From contig CALXAD010000013.1 of NCBI GenBank assembly GCA_944386195.1, positions 1 through 45,686 of the forward strand: a stretch of DNA of 45,686 nucleotides, in the 5' to 3' direction. The position numbers and the translations under genes were made by a program. The notes under the pieces were generated by a model. It worked only from the letters and a program-made list of their open reading frames with translations. It was not told where the DNA came from and made no database searches. Source of the DNA: an uncultured Clostridia bacterium. Its GTDB lineage: Bacteria; Bacillota; Clostridia; TANB77; CAG-508. This document shows positions 24,044 through 32,631 of this stretch, one piece after another; within the stretch, counting starts at the first letter, position 1; each line of letters opens with the position of its first letter.

Positions 24044-24055
24044 TCTTTTTCCTCC

Positions 24056-24958
24056 TTAATTTTTCTCGTTTAACTTTTTATTTCCTTTATCCATCATTTT
24101 TTTAGCAATTCTTAAAATTAGTTTATTTGTAGCCGGAACTGCTTCTTTATCTTTCTTTAGTTTTAGTATTTTCATGCAATTATCTGCAGAATCTACACAT
24201 AAATCTATTCCAGATATAAATGTTGCCATATCTGAGTTTAAGAATACTAATGGTTTTGCCATTTCTTCTGGAGTTGCTAATCTTTTTGCTACTCCTGTTT
24301 CTTCTAACAATGCTTCTTTTCCTCCTGCCATTTTTTCAAATTCATCTTTCATCCCTGTATCTGTTGAACCTGGCATTACGTTATTCATCCTAATACCTTT
24401 TTTTCCAAATTCAACTGCTTGCTCACATATAAATTGTGATAAACATCTTTTTGAATACATATAAGCCATAGTTGCTGGTGCAATTTTTGCAAGTGGCATT
24501 ACTAATTTTTCTACTTCTTCCCATGTTTTACTATGTACTACCTTATTTTGTTCTTTTTTATAAGATTTCCAATTTAATCCTGCTGTTGATGTCACAAATG
24601 CAATTGTTCCACCATTTTCCATTCTTTCATTCAAATATTTTAATGTTATATACATATTAGCTGTATAATTGCAATTAAATGTTGTCATATAATCTGTTTT
24701 TGAACCAGAAAGTCCTGCAACGCCAAAAAATGAATCTATTTTTTCTGGTAAATCTTTAAATAAATCATCAATTTCTTCTTTTTTTGCTAAATTACATTTT
24801 AAAAACTTTTCTATTCCATTTACATTACATTCATTTAAATCTACTGCATACACTTTTGCTCCCAAATCTACTAACATTTCTACAGTTGCTTTTCCCATTC
24901 CACTTGAAGCTCCTGTTACTACACATTTTTTTCCTTCATATCCAAAATAATCTTTCAT
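24056..24958 (-). CDS. Short-chain dehydrogenase/reductase
   Basis: The 300-residue SDR has the cofactor motif 'VVTGASSGMGKA' (about 14-25). An acidic residue after beta2 ('YAVDLNE') suggests NAD(H). The catalytic Ser is in 'AFVTSTAGLNW' and the YxxxK pair in 'AYMYSKRCL'. The overall pattern (long insertion before YxxxK, 'MNNVMPGSTDTGM') resembles 3-alpha-hydroxysteroid dehydrogenase-like SDRs. The substrate is unknown. A basic tail of about 30 residues follows the SDR fold. It lies in the run flavoredoxin-SDR-dapD-dapL-M20 with 12-46 base gaps, but a direct role in diaminopimelate synthesis is not established. Confidence 0.75.
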   Translation of the reverse strand: MKDYFGYEGKKCVVTGASSGMGKATVEMLVDLGAKVYAVDLNECNVNGIEKFLKCNLAKKEEIDDLFKDLPEKIDSFFGVAGLSGSKTDYMTTFNCNYTANMYITLKYLNERMENGGTIAFVTSTAGLNWKSYKKEQNKVVHSKTWEEVEKLVMPLAKIAPATMAYMYSKRCLSQFICEQAVEFGKKGIRMNNVMPGSTDTGMKDEFEKMAGGKEALLEETGVAKRLATPEEMAKPLVFLNSDMATFISGIDLCVDSADNCMKILKLKKDKEAVPATNKLILRIAKKMMDKGNKKLNEKN

Positions 24959-24987
24959 TTGTTTCTCCTTCTTACTTTAGTTTTTTA

Positions 24988-25554
24988 TTACATAAATTTC
25001 TTTCCACTTTTCCAAGCTTCTCCAACTTTCTTTCCTATTGCATAATATCCATTTTGAAATTGGTCAAATACAAACGCATTTAATTTAGTTGGGTCTACTT
25101 TTCCATTTTCATCTAAAACCTTTTCGTCTGCTATTACATTTACTATTTCTCCTACAACTCTAAATCCGCTTACATCATTTTCTGCTTTTATTACTTTACA
25201 TTCTAATGTTATAGGATATTCTTCTATTATAGGTGCATCAACTCTTGTGCTTTTTACTGCATGCATATTTGTTCTTTCAAATTTATCTTCCATTGTATTT
25301 CCTGTAGCTGTTCCAAAGAAATCTGATTCTTCAAGATGGTCTATATCTGCAATACTTATTGTAAATGCTCCTCTTTCTTTTATATTTTTTGATGTTTTAT
25401 GTGATTCTGTAATATTTAAAGCAACTTTATTATTGTCGCAAATTCCTCCCCATGCCATATTCATTACATCTACTTTGTCATTTTCTCCATATGTTGCAAT
25501 CATTAATACTGGCATTGGAAATAGATATGGATGTACTCCTAAATCTTTTTTCAT
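24988..25554 (-). CDS. Flavoredoxin-like flavin reductase family protein
   Basis: The 188-residue protein is of the FMN-binding split-barrel, flavin reductase-like family. Motifs include 'PYLFPMPVLMIATYGENDKVDVMNMAWGGICDN', 'SHKTSKNIKERGAFTISIAD' and 'FVFDQFQNGYYAIGKKVGEAW'. Such proteins bind FMN and move electrons or reduce flavins in anaerobes. The start is placed at the ATG at 25554 with TAGGAG upstream. It is the first gene of the run that leads into dapD and dapL. Confidence 0.8.
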   Translation of the reverse strand: MKKDLGVHPYLFPMPVLMIATYGENDKVDVMNMAWGGICDNNKVALNITESHKTSKNIKERGAFTISIADIDHLEESDFFGTATGNTMEDKFERTNMHAVKSTRVDAPIIEEYPITLECKVIKAENDVSGFRVVGEIVNVIADEKVLDENGKVDPTKLNAFVFDQFQNGYYAIGKKVGEAWKSGKKFM

Positions 25555-25603
25555 AAAAATCACTCCTATCTTATAATTATTTTATATGCTCACATAATAT
25601 CAC

Positions 25604-25636
25604 AAAAGCAAGTAATTATCAACAATTACTTGCTTT
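25604..25636 (-). terminator. Terminator after the Rpn-family gene (repeat copy A)
   Basis: AAAGCAAGTAATT pairs with AATTACTTGCTTT around ATCAAC. A nearly identical hairpin is at 28253-28288. It ends the minus-strand Rpn gene before the flavoredoxin gene. Confidence 0.85.
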
Positions 25637-25659
25637 ATTTATATATCATTTTATTTCTA

Positions 25660-26661
25660 TTAACTCACTTGCATTTTTAATTTTTCCAATTCTTCTTCAC
25701 TAATATGTGTCATTTTTATTATGTCACTATCTTTCATTTTATTTTTTACCATTTCTCTTGCCACTTGTATTATTCCTATTTTTCTTCCATTTTCTTTTCC
25801 TTCTTTCATTCCTTTTGCATATTTGTCATCCAAAAGTTCTATATATAACTTTTCAAAATTTGTCATACTATCTCCTCCTTCTATTTTTTCTTGATATTTC
25901 TTTATTGTATCTTCTCCTAATTTCTTTGCTATATCATTTGAATATTCTAATATTAATTCTAAATATTTCTTTTCTTCTTTACTTGCTCCTCTTTTTATTA
26001 TTTCTTTTAGTTCTTCTTCTATTTCTTCCTTGGTTTCTATTTTCTCAAATAACATTGCTTTTGATATTCCTGTTCTTTCTTCTAATAATTCCTCTTTTGT
26101 ATAATCATTTATATCTACTAAATTATATGTTGGATATTCTAATTCCTTTATTCCATATTCTTCTCCATTTTCTTGTTTTATCGTCCTTTCTGCATCCCAT
26201 CTCTTTCTTCCTGTATATATTACTATTGGACATATTAATGGTGATTCTTCAAATCTACTTTTTGGTTTTCTACTTCTTATTAGTTCTACACAATATTCCG
26301 CCATCCTTTCTGGCATTTCATAATCTATTTTACTTTGATGTTCTACTATTATAAATATCTCTTTATTTTTTACTTTATATATTATATCTGATTCTCTTAC
26401 TTTAAAATTTCCTTTTATAAATTTTCTATTATATTTTTCTATTTCTTCCTCCTTTATTTTTATTTCTTCTACATATTTCTTTATAAATCTTACAAATTCA
26501 CTTTTATCATCTAGTATTTCTTTAAAGATTTTATCATGGTATTGATGCGTTTTTTTATTTTCTTCCGTTAATTTATATTCTACTTTTTCTTCTCCTAATG
26601 TATTATCTTTTGGAAATTTATTATCATATTTCCAAAAATCTACTATTGTAAATATTACCAT
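25660..26661 (-). CDS. Rpn-family recombination-promoting nuclease / putative transposase
   Basis: The 333-residue protein matches the PD-(D/E)XK Rpn/transposase_31 family. It has 'HDKIFKEILDDKSEFVRFIKKYV' (about 38-60) and then the catalytic core 'ESDIIYKVKNKEIFIIVEHQSKID' with Asp, Glu and Gln/Ser in the expected order. 'MAEYCVELIR' and 'PIVIYTGRKRWDA' follow. The C-terminus carries the usual charged helix and short HTH-like tail ('MKDSDIIKMTHISEEELEKL'). Family members cleave DNA and stimulate RecA-independent recombination in E. coli. The ATG at 26661 follows AAGGAG. A decayed relative lies at 20431-20802. Confidence 0.82.
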   Translation of the reverse strand: MVIFTIVDFWKYDNKFPKDNTLGEEKVEYKLTEENKKTHQYHDKIFKEILDDKSEFVRFIKKYVEEIKIKEEEIEKYNRKFIKGNFKVRESDIIYKVKNKEIFIIVEHQSKIDYEMPERMAEYCVELIRSRKPKSRFEESPLICPIVIYTGRKRWDAERTIKQENGEEYGIKELEYPTYNLVDINDYTKEELLEERTGISKAMLFEKIETKEEIEEELKEIIKRGASKEEKKYLELILEYSNDIAKKLGEDTIKKYQEKIEGGDSMTNFEKLYIELLDDKYAKGMKEGKENGRKIGIIQVAREMVKNKMKDSDIIKMTHISEEELEKLKMQVS

Positions 26662-26838
26662 TACATTCTCCTTTCATTATAGATTTTATTATTTTCAAAG
26701 TCAATATTTCTTTATATATAAATATATAATTTTTAATATACTTTTCTCTATATTTCTTCTTTTTTCACCTTCTTTCTTTATTTTTCATTTTTAATTTAAT
26801 TTTCCTGGAATTTTAAGAATTAAACTTTTTGATAAAAA

Positions 26839-26876
26839 AATACAACAGTAATACTAAATTTGTACTACTATTGTAT
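26839..26876 (-). terminator. Terminator of the Big_14-like gene
   Basis: AATACAACAGTAATAC and GTACTACTATTGTATT pair with two bulged positions. A long T-run follows on the minus strand. The surrounding stretch 26662-26939 is extremely AT-rich and shows nothing else I can name. Confidence 0.75.
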
Positions 26877-26939
26877 TCTACTACATTTTATACACTTTTT
26901 CAAGTCCATAATACAATAAATTTTTTATTATAATATTAT

Positions 26940-28215
26940 TTAACGCTGTTTATTAACATTTACATCAATATCAGAAACTTCTCCACTTTCATTTATTGTA
27001 AAATAAATTCTTATTTGTGTTGAATTATCTCCTGATAATAAAAACTCATATTCTCCGCTGTTTAACTCTCCATATAGATTTGTCCAATCATATACTTTTC
27101 TAATTGTATTTTCATCAATATTTTCAATTTTTTCTGTTGTATCACTCTCTATTTCTGAAATTTTTTGTACTTCTTCCCAATCAAAAGCATATCCTCCGTA
27201 TTTGTGAATATCCATTTCCTTGTGTTTCTGATGGTTCTGATTTTACATTTTTCTTAAGTAAAGTATACGAACTAGGATAATCATATTTTAATTTATTCAT
27301 ATCTTTTATTGTAAATGATAATCCATTTTTATTTATATAATCAACTGAAATCTTAACATTATCATATGAACTATAAAAATTCATTAATACTTCTCTAGGT
27401 ATTTGAATTTCACTTTGATTTTTAGTAATTTCTATTTTCTCTACTTCAGTAATTTCTTTTTCTTCTACACCTTGAGCAATATTTCCATTAAAATATATTA
27501 ATATTTCTTGTCCTTCTTTAAATCCAATATTACCTTCTTTTGAAAAACTAACTGTAAATAAATCTGTTGTATCTTCTAATCCCATAGCATCTAAACTATC
27601 CTTGTTTACCCTTATAACTACCGCTTCTTTAATTGCTTTTTTATTTACATTATTTATTAATTCAAGTTCTTCAGAATCTTGTTTTAATTTCGTCATCCAA
27701 ATAACATTATCTAATTTTTCTACAGAATAACCACTTTTAGAAAATGCTACATCATATTGAATCCAATCTGGCCAATCTATTACTCTTATAGTATCTCCTA
27801 AATTTAATTTAGATAATTTATTTTTATCTGCTTTAAATGAATAATATGAATAATCTGGCACTTTAACACTAATATTTCCATTCTCTATATTTGTTACATT
27901 AGCTAAAACAAATCTTTTATCAACATTTCCTGCAAACATTTCTTCATCTTGAACATATATATTATCTCCTATATTCACTTGTGAAAAATTTATATCTTTT
28001 CCATTTGCATCTTTTATTCTTGTATTTTCGTCACTTATATTTTTCACACGTTCTGAAGTTATGTCTATTCCGGTTACTGAATCTCCATCTATTTCTGATA
28101 CTGTAAAACTATATACTTCTATATAATTAATTACAAAAAATCCTGCTATTAATAAAAAAATTATTAATAATATTAAAATAATTAGTAATATTATTTTTTT
28201 CACTTTTTTCTTCAT
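26940..28215 (-). CDS. Membrane-anchored protein with Big_14-like domain, read through a +1 frameshift at CGG
   Basis: Two overlapping frames make one protein of about 424 residues. It has a basic start, one membrane helix (about 5-30), an extracytoplasmic part of unknown fold and, at the C-terminus, a Big_14-like Ig domain. That domain spans the break: 'LSFTIKDMNKL...SSYTLLKKN' is in the first frame. 'GGYAFDWEEV...VYDWTNLYGELNSGEYEFLLS' is in the second. The break is at 27195-27201, ATA CGG A, resuming as GGA GGA. Without the shift the first frame ends five codons later. The start is placed at the ATG at 28215 after GGGGGA. The gene follows the histidine kinase operon and precedes the Rpn gene. 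A role in envelope sensing or resistance is possible from context but unproven. Confidence 0.72.
27195..27201 (-). promoter_or_regulatory. Candidate +1 recoding site ATA-CGG-A (site 2)
   Basis: Zero-frame reading is ATA CGG AGG; the continued domain needs ATA (C) GGA GGA. CGG-A-G is shared with site 1, but the preceding codon differs. Slippage of the preceding tRNA is thus not a common explanation. Confidence 0.6.
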
Positions 28216-28252
28216 AAACATTCCCCCTTTTTTCTTAAAAAAATTCTAGCAT

Positions 28253-28288
28253 AAAAGCAAGTAATTATCAATAACTACTTGCTTTTTT
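28253..28288 (-). terminator. Terminator after the histidine kinase gene (repeat copy B)
   Basis: AAGCAAGTA and TACTTGCTT pair around a loop of about 11-12 bases, with T-runs on both sides. It overlaps the kinase stop codon region and shares most of its sequence with the terminator at 25604-25636. Confidence 0.8.
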
Positions 28289-29171
28289 AATTAAACTCTA
28301 TTTCTATTATCAAATAATTATTTATGTATTTAGCTGAAACTTTACCATCATTTAGTTCTATTAATTCTTTTGCAATAGATAATCCAATTCCAGTTGATTT
28401 TCTTGCATTTTCTACTGTAAAATATCTATCAAATATTTTATTTACAGTTGTTTTATCTAAAGATGTTGTTTTATTTACAAATGTAATCTTTCCTTCTTTT
28501 TCAAGTGTTACTTTTAAGTCTCCTTCACTATATTTACTTACATTTGATAAAATATTTTCAAATACTCTTGTAATTGTAATTTTATCTAATTTTTTATAAA
28601 TTTTCTCCTTTGTTATTTCCACTTTAGGACATATTTTTCTTTCTTTAAAAATATTATAAAAACTCGCCAAAGATTCTTCTAAAATATCATTTAAACAACA
28701 AATCTCTTTTTTTACTTTATTTCCAATATCCATTGTTTTTGAAAAATCAAACAATTCATCTGTAATTTCTTTTAATTCACTTGTCTTTTTATCTATTATT
28801 TCTATATATTCTTTTTGTTTAGATTCTTCTTTTTCTTCTTTTATTAAATCTATATATCCCATTATTGCAGTAAGTGGAGTTCTTATGTCGTGAGAAATAT
28901 TTGTGATAGCTCTTTTTATCTCTTGATTTCCATTTTCGTATCTAATTCTTTCTTTTCTTAAAACTTTTAATTCTTTATTTAAATCATTTGCTAATTCTTT
29001 TATTTCTTTATCATTAGAAGATATTGTTAATAAACTGTTTGTATCTGATTTTAATATTTCTTTTATTTTTGTTCTTATTTCTTTAATTGATTTTTTCATC
29101 AGATATATTTTTATTATCATAAATACTATTATAATCATTAACAAAAAACTTATTAAATAAAGCCAAATCAC
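28287..29171 (-). CDS. Sensor histidine kinase
   Basis: The 294-residue kinase has one N-terminal membrane helix (about 3-24), a short HAMP-like linker and a HisKA region. The phospho-acceptor His is in 'TNISHDIRTPLTAIMGYIDL' (about 94). An HATPase_c domain follows: 'ITITRVFENILSNVSKYS' is the N box, then 'FDRYFTVENARKSTGIGLSIAKELIELNDG'. There is almost no extracellular sensor region. That resembles intramembrane-sensing kinases that work with an ABC transporter. It is the last gene of the run regulator-ATPase-permease-kinase. Its ligand is unknown; peptide antibiotics are the usual signal for this arrangement. Confidence 0.88.
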   Translation of the reverse strand: MIWLYLISFLLMIIIVFMIIKIYLMKKSIKEIRTKIKEILKSDTNSLLTISSNDKEIKELANDLNKELKVLRKERIRYENGNQEIKRAITNISHDIRTPLTAIMGYIDLIKEEKEESKQKEYIEIIDKKTSELKEITDELFDFSKTMDIGNKVKKEICCLNDILEESLASFYNIFKERKICPKVEITKEKIYKKLDKITITRVFENILSNVSKYSEGDLKVTLEKEGKITFVNKTTSLDKTTVNKIFDRYFTVENARKSTGIGLSIAKELIELNDGKVSAKYINNYLIIEIEFN

Positions 29172-29181
29172 ATTTCTCCTC

Positions 29182-30048
29182 CTATTTTAATTCTTTTATA
29201 TTAAATAAATATATTCCTATTGCAGTTATAATAATTATTAATCCTAAGAAATACAAAGGATATACTTTCATATTATTAAAATCTTCTTCATTCATATTTA
29301 TTTTATTTCCTGATATTTCTATCGCTTGACTTACTGGATTAAAGTTACTAATTGTTTTACAAATAGTTTGCACTAATTTTCCTGGATAATCTTCATTTTT
29401 AACAACTTCATATGTAACATTTCCTTTTTCATCCATAACAATATTTTTTTGTATATATTCTGTACTATTTGCAGTTGGTGATAAAAGCATATCTATTACA
29501 AACATAATTAAAATAAGAAGTAATGAACTAACTGTTGATATAGTTATATTTGAACATATTAATGCTATAAAGTTAAAAATTGATGAATATACTATAATAA
29601 TCATTATTATATCTAATAAAATAACAGCCAATTGTGAAAAATTCATTTGTACTAAACCAAAAATTGGTATTGAAAATATTGATATTACTATTAAATATAT
29701 TAATTCTAAAAATATCCCTACTAAAATACTAACAATTAAATTTGATAAATAAATATTTTTTTTACTATGACCTGCAACAATTTTATTTCTAATAGTTCCA
29801 TCTGAATATTCAGCACCTACAAACAAACTTGTAAATATTGCAATAAGAAATCCTATTATATTTATAAATTTCATAAGTAAAATATCTGTTGTATTTGATG
29901 ATATTCCAAATACACTACTATATTTTATATTATTTAAATACTCACTAACAATCATAAAAACAGCTATTATTATTGTTAAAATTACTAGTCCTAGAAATAT
30001 TTTATTTTTTCTTAATCTATAAAAACTTGCATTTAATAATTTATACAT
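29182..30048 (-). CDS. ABC transporter permease (ABC-2 / lantibiotic type)
   Basis: The 288-residue protein has about six membrane helices, and an extracytoplasmic loop at about 180-245 ('SPTANSTEYIQKNIVMDEKG'). 'FVGAEYSDGTIRNKIVAGHSKKNIYLSNLI' is the typical ABC-2 motif after the second helix. The start is placed at the ATG at 30048, preceded by GGAGG. It overlaps the ATPase gene by 8 bases, which indicates translational coupling. It probably exports, or confers immunity to, a peptide or lipid substrate together with the ATPase upstream. Confidence 0.85.
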   Translation of the reverse strand: MYKLLNASFYRLRKNKIFLGLVILTIIIAVFMIVSEYLNNIKYSSVFGISSNTTDILLMKFINIIGFLIAIFTSLFVGAEYSDGTIRNKIVAGHSKKNIYLSNLIVSILVGIFLELIYLIVISIFSIPIFGLVQMNFSQLAVILLDIIMIIIVYSSIFNFIALICSNITISTVSSLLLILIMFVIDMLLSPTANSTEYIQKNIVMDEKGNVTYEVVKNEDYPGKLVQTICKTISNFNPVSQAIEISGNKINMNEEDFNNMKVYPLYFLGLIIIITAIGIYLFNIKELK

Positions 30049-30955
30049 TACTATTACCTCCAATCAAATTTATATAATAATTTTCAAGTGATTCTTCTTT
30101 TTCATTAAATCCATTTATTATACAATTTCTCTTGGATAATTCGATAGCAAGTTCTGAAATATTTACTAAATCATATATATTTATAATTTCATCTGAAATT
30201 ACCTCATATGAAATATTATTTTGTTCTAAATATAAGGCACATTCTTTTATATTGTTTACTTTTATTTCTATTCTTTTTCTTGAGCTTTTTTCTAATTCTT
30301 GTTTACTTATTTCTTTAATTATTTTTCCTTTATCAATAAAACCATATTCAGTTGCAATCTTTGATAATTCATCTAAATAATGGCTAGATATTAAAAATGT
30401 TATTTTCTTTTCTTTGTTTAGTTTTAATATTAGTTCTCTTATCTCGATTATTCCTTCTGGGTCTAATCCATTTATAGGTTCATCTAAAATAAGAAAGTCT
30501 GGATTTCCAACTAATGCTATTGCTATCCCTAATCTTTGTTTCATTCCTAGTGAAAAATTTTTAGCTTTCTTTTTCCCTGTATTTGTTAGCCCTACTATTT
30601 TTAATAATTCTTCTAAATTATCATAATTAGGTAAGCCAACTATTTTATATTGTTCTTTTAAATTATCCATTGCTGTTGCTTCTAATCTAATTGCTGGCAA
30701 TTCTACAATTGCTCCCATTCTTTTTCTTGCATCAGTAATTTTTTTATTTGTATTTGAAATTCCATAGATAGAATATGTTCCATTTGTTGGTTTTTGAAGT
30801 CCACAAATAACTCTAATTAATGTAGTTTTTCCTGCTCCATTTTTCCCGATAAGCCCATATATTGAACCTTTTGGAATATGCATATTAAGATTATCTAATG
30901 CTTTAAAATTTTTATATTTTTTTTCAAGATTTTGTGTTTCTAATATATATTCCAT
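30041..30955 (-). CDS. ABC transporter ATP-binding protein (BcrA-like)
   Basis: The 304-residue ATPase has Walker A 'GLIGKNGAGKTTLI' (about 36-49), signature 'NFSLGMKQRLGIA' (about 132-144), Walker B 'PDFLILDEPINGLDP' and the H-loop 'FLISSHYLDEL'. The C-terminal 80 residues are the accessory region common in BcrA/lantibiotic-immunity ATPases. The ATG at 30955 follows AAAGGAGGAGG. It lies between the response regulator gene and its permease. Confidence 0.9.
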   Translation of the reverse strand: MEYILETQNLEKKYKNFKALDNLNMHIPKGSIYGLIGKNGAGKTTLIRVICGLQKPTNGTYSIYGISNTNKKITDARKRMGAIVELPAIRLEATAMDNLKEQYKIVGLPNYDNLEELLKIVGLTNTGKKKAKNFSLGMKQRLGIAIALVGNPDFLILDEPINGLDPEGIIEIRELILKLNKEKKITFLISSHYLDELSKIATEYGFIDKGKIIKEISKQELEKSSRKRIEIKVNNIKECALYLEQNNISYEVISDEIINIYDLVNISELAIELSKRNCIINGFNEKEESLENYYINLIGGNSNV

Positions 30956-30985
30956 AACCTCCTCCTTTCAATATCTATTTTACTA

Positions 30986-31024
30986 TTAAATAGTTAAGAA
31001 ATCGGTTAAGAAAATAGTTAAAAT
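30986..31024 (-). promoter_or_regulatory. Three direct repeats, candidate response-regulator operator
   Basis: GTTAAG, GTTAAG and GTTAAA start at 30993, 31005 and 31017, an exact 12-base period, in the gap between the regulator gene and the ABC ATPase gene. Minus-strand TAAAAT follows close by as a possible -10. OmpR-family regulators commonly bind tandem direct repeats of this spacing. Confidence 0.5.
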
Positions 31025-31034
31025 TTCGTAAAGA

Positions 31035-31697
31035 TTATTCATGCATTTTAAACCCTATACCCCATACTGATTCTATATATTCTTCATCAGTTATATTTCT
31101 TATTTTCTTTCTTATATTGCTAATATGTACTTTTAATGAATTTTCATCGCAATCTAATGTATCATTACTTATAAGGTCTAATAAATTTGATTTTGTAACT
31201 ACTTTTTTAGGATTTAATAATAATTGTTTTAATATTGCATACTCTGTTTTTGTTAAATATATTTCTTTTTCCTTAATATATAAAATATGATTTTCTTCAT
31301 TTAAAAACATATCTTTATATTTCATTTTTGTATTTACTTTTTTTCCTTTATTTATTCTTAGTTGTACTTTTACTCTTGCTAGTAATTCATTAGTATTAAA
31401 TGGTTTTACTATATAATCATTTGCTCCATTTAATAAAGCATTTATCTTATCTTCTTCTGATATTTTTGCACTTATTACTATTATTGGAATTTCTTTAACT
31501 TTTTTTATTATTTCTTCTCCATCTAATCCTGGTAACATTAAATCTAATAATATTAAATCTATATTTTCTTTTTCTAAAAGTATTAAAGCTTCTGTTCCAG
31601 AATATGCATTAATTACTTTATATTTTTCGTTTTCTAAAATTTTCTTTATTAAGTTATGAATATCTGTATCATCTTCTACTACTAATATAGTTTCCAA
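31035..31697 (-). CDS. OmpR-family response regulator
   Basis: The 220-residue protein has a receiver domain (about 1-115), with acidic residues 'VVEDDTD', phospho-acceptor Asp in 'LILLDLMLPGLDGEE' and the conserved Lys in 'YIVKPFNTNELLARV'. A winged-helix DNA-binding domain follows (about 128-220, 'LTKTEYAILKQLLLNPKKVVTKSNLL', 'VWGIGFKM'). The start is a TTG at 31697 with TAGGAG upstream. It heads the run with the ABC transporter and kinase and probably controls that run. Confidence 0.9.
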   Translation of the reverse strand: METILVVEDDTDIHNLIKKILENEKYKVINAYSGTEALILLEKENIDLILLDLMLPGLDGEEIIKKVKEIPIIVISAKISEEDKINALLNGANDYIVKPFNTNELLARVKVQLRINKGKKVNTKMKYKDMFLNEENHILYIKEKEIYLTKTEYAILKQLLLNPKKVVTKSNLLDLISNDTLDCDENSLKVHISNIRKKIRNITDEEYIESVWGIGFKMHE

Positions 31698-31723
31698 TTC
31701 AAATTCTCCTAATTAATTATTAT

Positions 31724-32611
31724 CTATCTTGTTATATTAGTTATAATATCATAAATAACATTATCATTTAACATAAATTTTGTATTTACAAATCCTATTT
31801 CAGGATGGATTCCATCTTTTTTATGAAAATCAGAACCTACTGTTACAAATAAATTATTTTCTTTTGCAAATTTATTCCACTTTGCTACCTCATTTATTAT
31901 ATTTTCATTTCTATCAACATATAAATAATTGGCTTCAATTCCATCTGGTTTTATTTCATTAATAATTTCTAAAATATCTTTATTAGTAAAATTATCTTCA
32001 TGTACATATGCTACTGGATGAGCTAAAACTACTTTTCCATTTGCTTTTCTTATAATTTTAGCTGCTTCTTTAGGTGTTACTGTTTCTTTTTTTACATATG
32101 CTATACAATTTTCATTCATAATAGTTTCAATAAATTCACCTTTACTTGGAATATGTCCAAATTCTCTTAGAAGTATTTTTTCATTTTCTTTATTATTTAC
32201 AATATCTAATGCAATATGAGCTTTAGTAACAGCATCTATTTTATCTAATTCCTCTTCATTTACTAAATATCCTATTTGTTCTAATCTTTTAGCGACTTTA
32301 TGCAAATATATATGTCTTGCATTTCTTATTTTGTATAAACTTTCTTTCATTTCATTATTATTCAAGTCATAATTATATCCTAATATATGTATCCCTGCTT
32401 TATTAGTTTTTGTAGATATTTCTACTCCAGGTATAAGTTTTATATTTTTACTTTTTGCATAAGAAAATAATTCTTCATTATATGCATCTATTGTATCATG
32501 GTCACAAATTGAAATAACTGAAACTCCATTTTTATATGCTTCATCAATAACTTCTTTAGGTGAAAAAAATCCATCTGACATTTTAGTGTGTATATGTAAA
32601 TCTATTTTCAT
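31724..32611 (-). CDS. PHP-domain metal-dependent phosphoesterase (YciV/TrpH-like)
   Basis: The 295-residue protein has the PHP motifs 'IDLHIHTKMSDGFFSPKEVI' (about 3-22), 'ISICDHDTIDA', 'IPGVEIST', 'LAHPVAYVHED' and 'TVGSDFHKKDG', which supply the His/Asp/Glu ligands of a trinuclear metal site. Relatives of this size include RNase AM (YciV/TrpH), which degrades short RNAs and pAp-type nucleotides. The start is placed at the ATG at 32611, which has AAGAAGGA upstream; the Met at 32632 overlaps the previous stop. It is coupled to the esterase gene upstream. Confidence 0.83.
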   Translation of the reverse strand: MKIDLHIHTKMSDGFFSPKEVIDEAYKNGVSVISICDHDTIDAYNEELFSYAKSKNIKLIPGVEISTKTNKAGIHILGYNYDLNNNEMKESLYKIRNARHIYLHKVAKRLEQIGYLVNEEELDKIDAVTKAHIALDIVNNKENEKILLREFGHIPSKGEFIETIMNENCIAYVKKETVTPKEAAKIIRKANGKVVLAHPVAYVHEDNFTNKDILEIINEIKPDGIEANYLYVDRNENIINEVAKWNKFAKENNLFVTVGSDFHKKDGIHPEIGFVNTKFMLNDNVIYDIITNITR

Positions 32612-32631
32612 AATTTTTCCTTCTTTACTCA

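Noticed and set aside
25707..26354. A 215-residue plus-strand frame opposite the Rpn-family gene
   Set aside because: Its composition is almost only Leu, Phe, Ser and Tyr, as expected for the complement of Lys/Glu-rich coding DNA; the minus-strand gene has clear motifs.
26662..26939. Search for a riboswitch or small RNA in the 278-base gap
   Set aside because: Only the terminator hairpin at 26839-26876 stands out; the rest is low-complexity AT-rich sequence.
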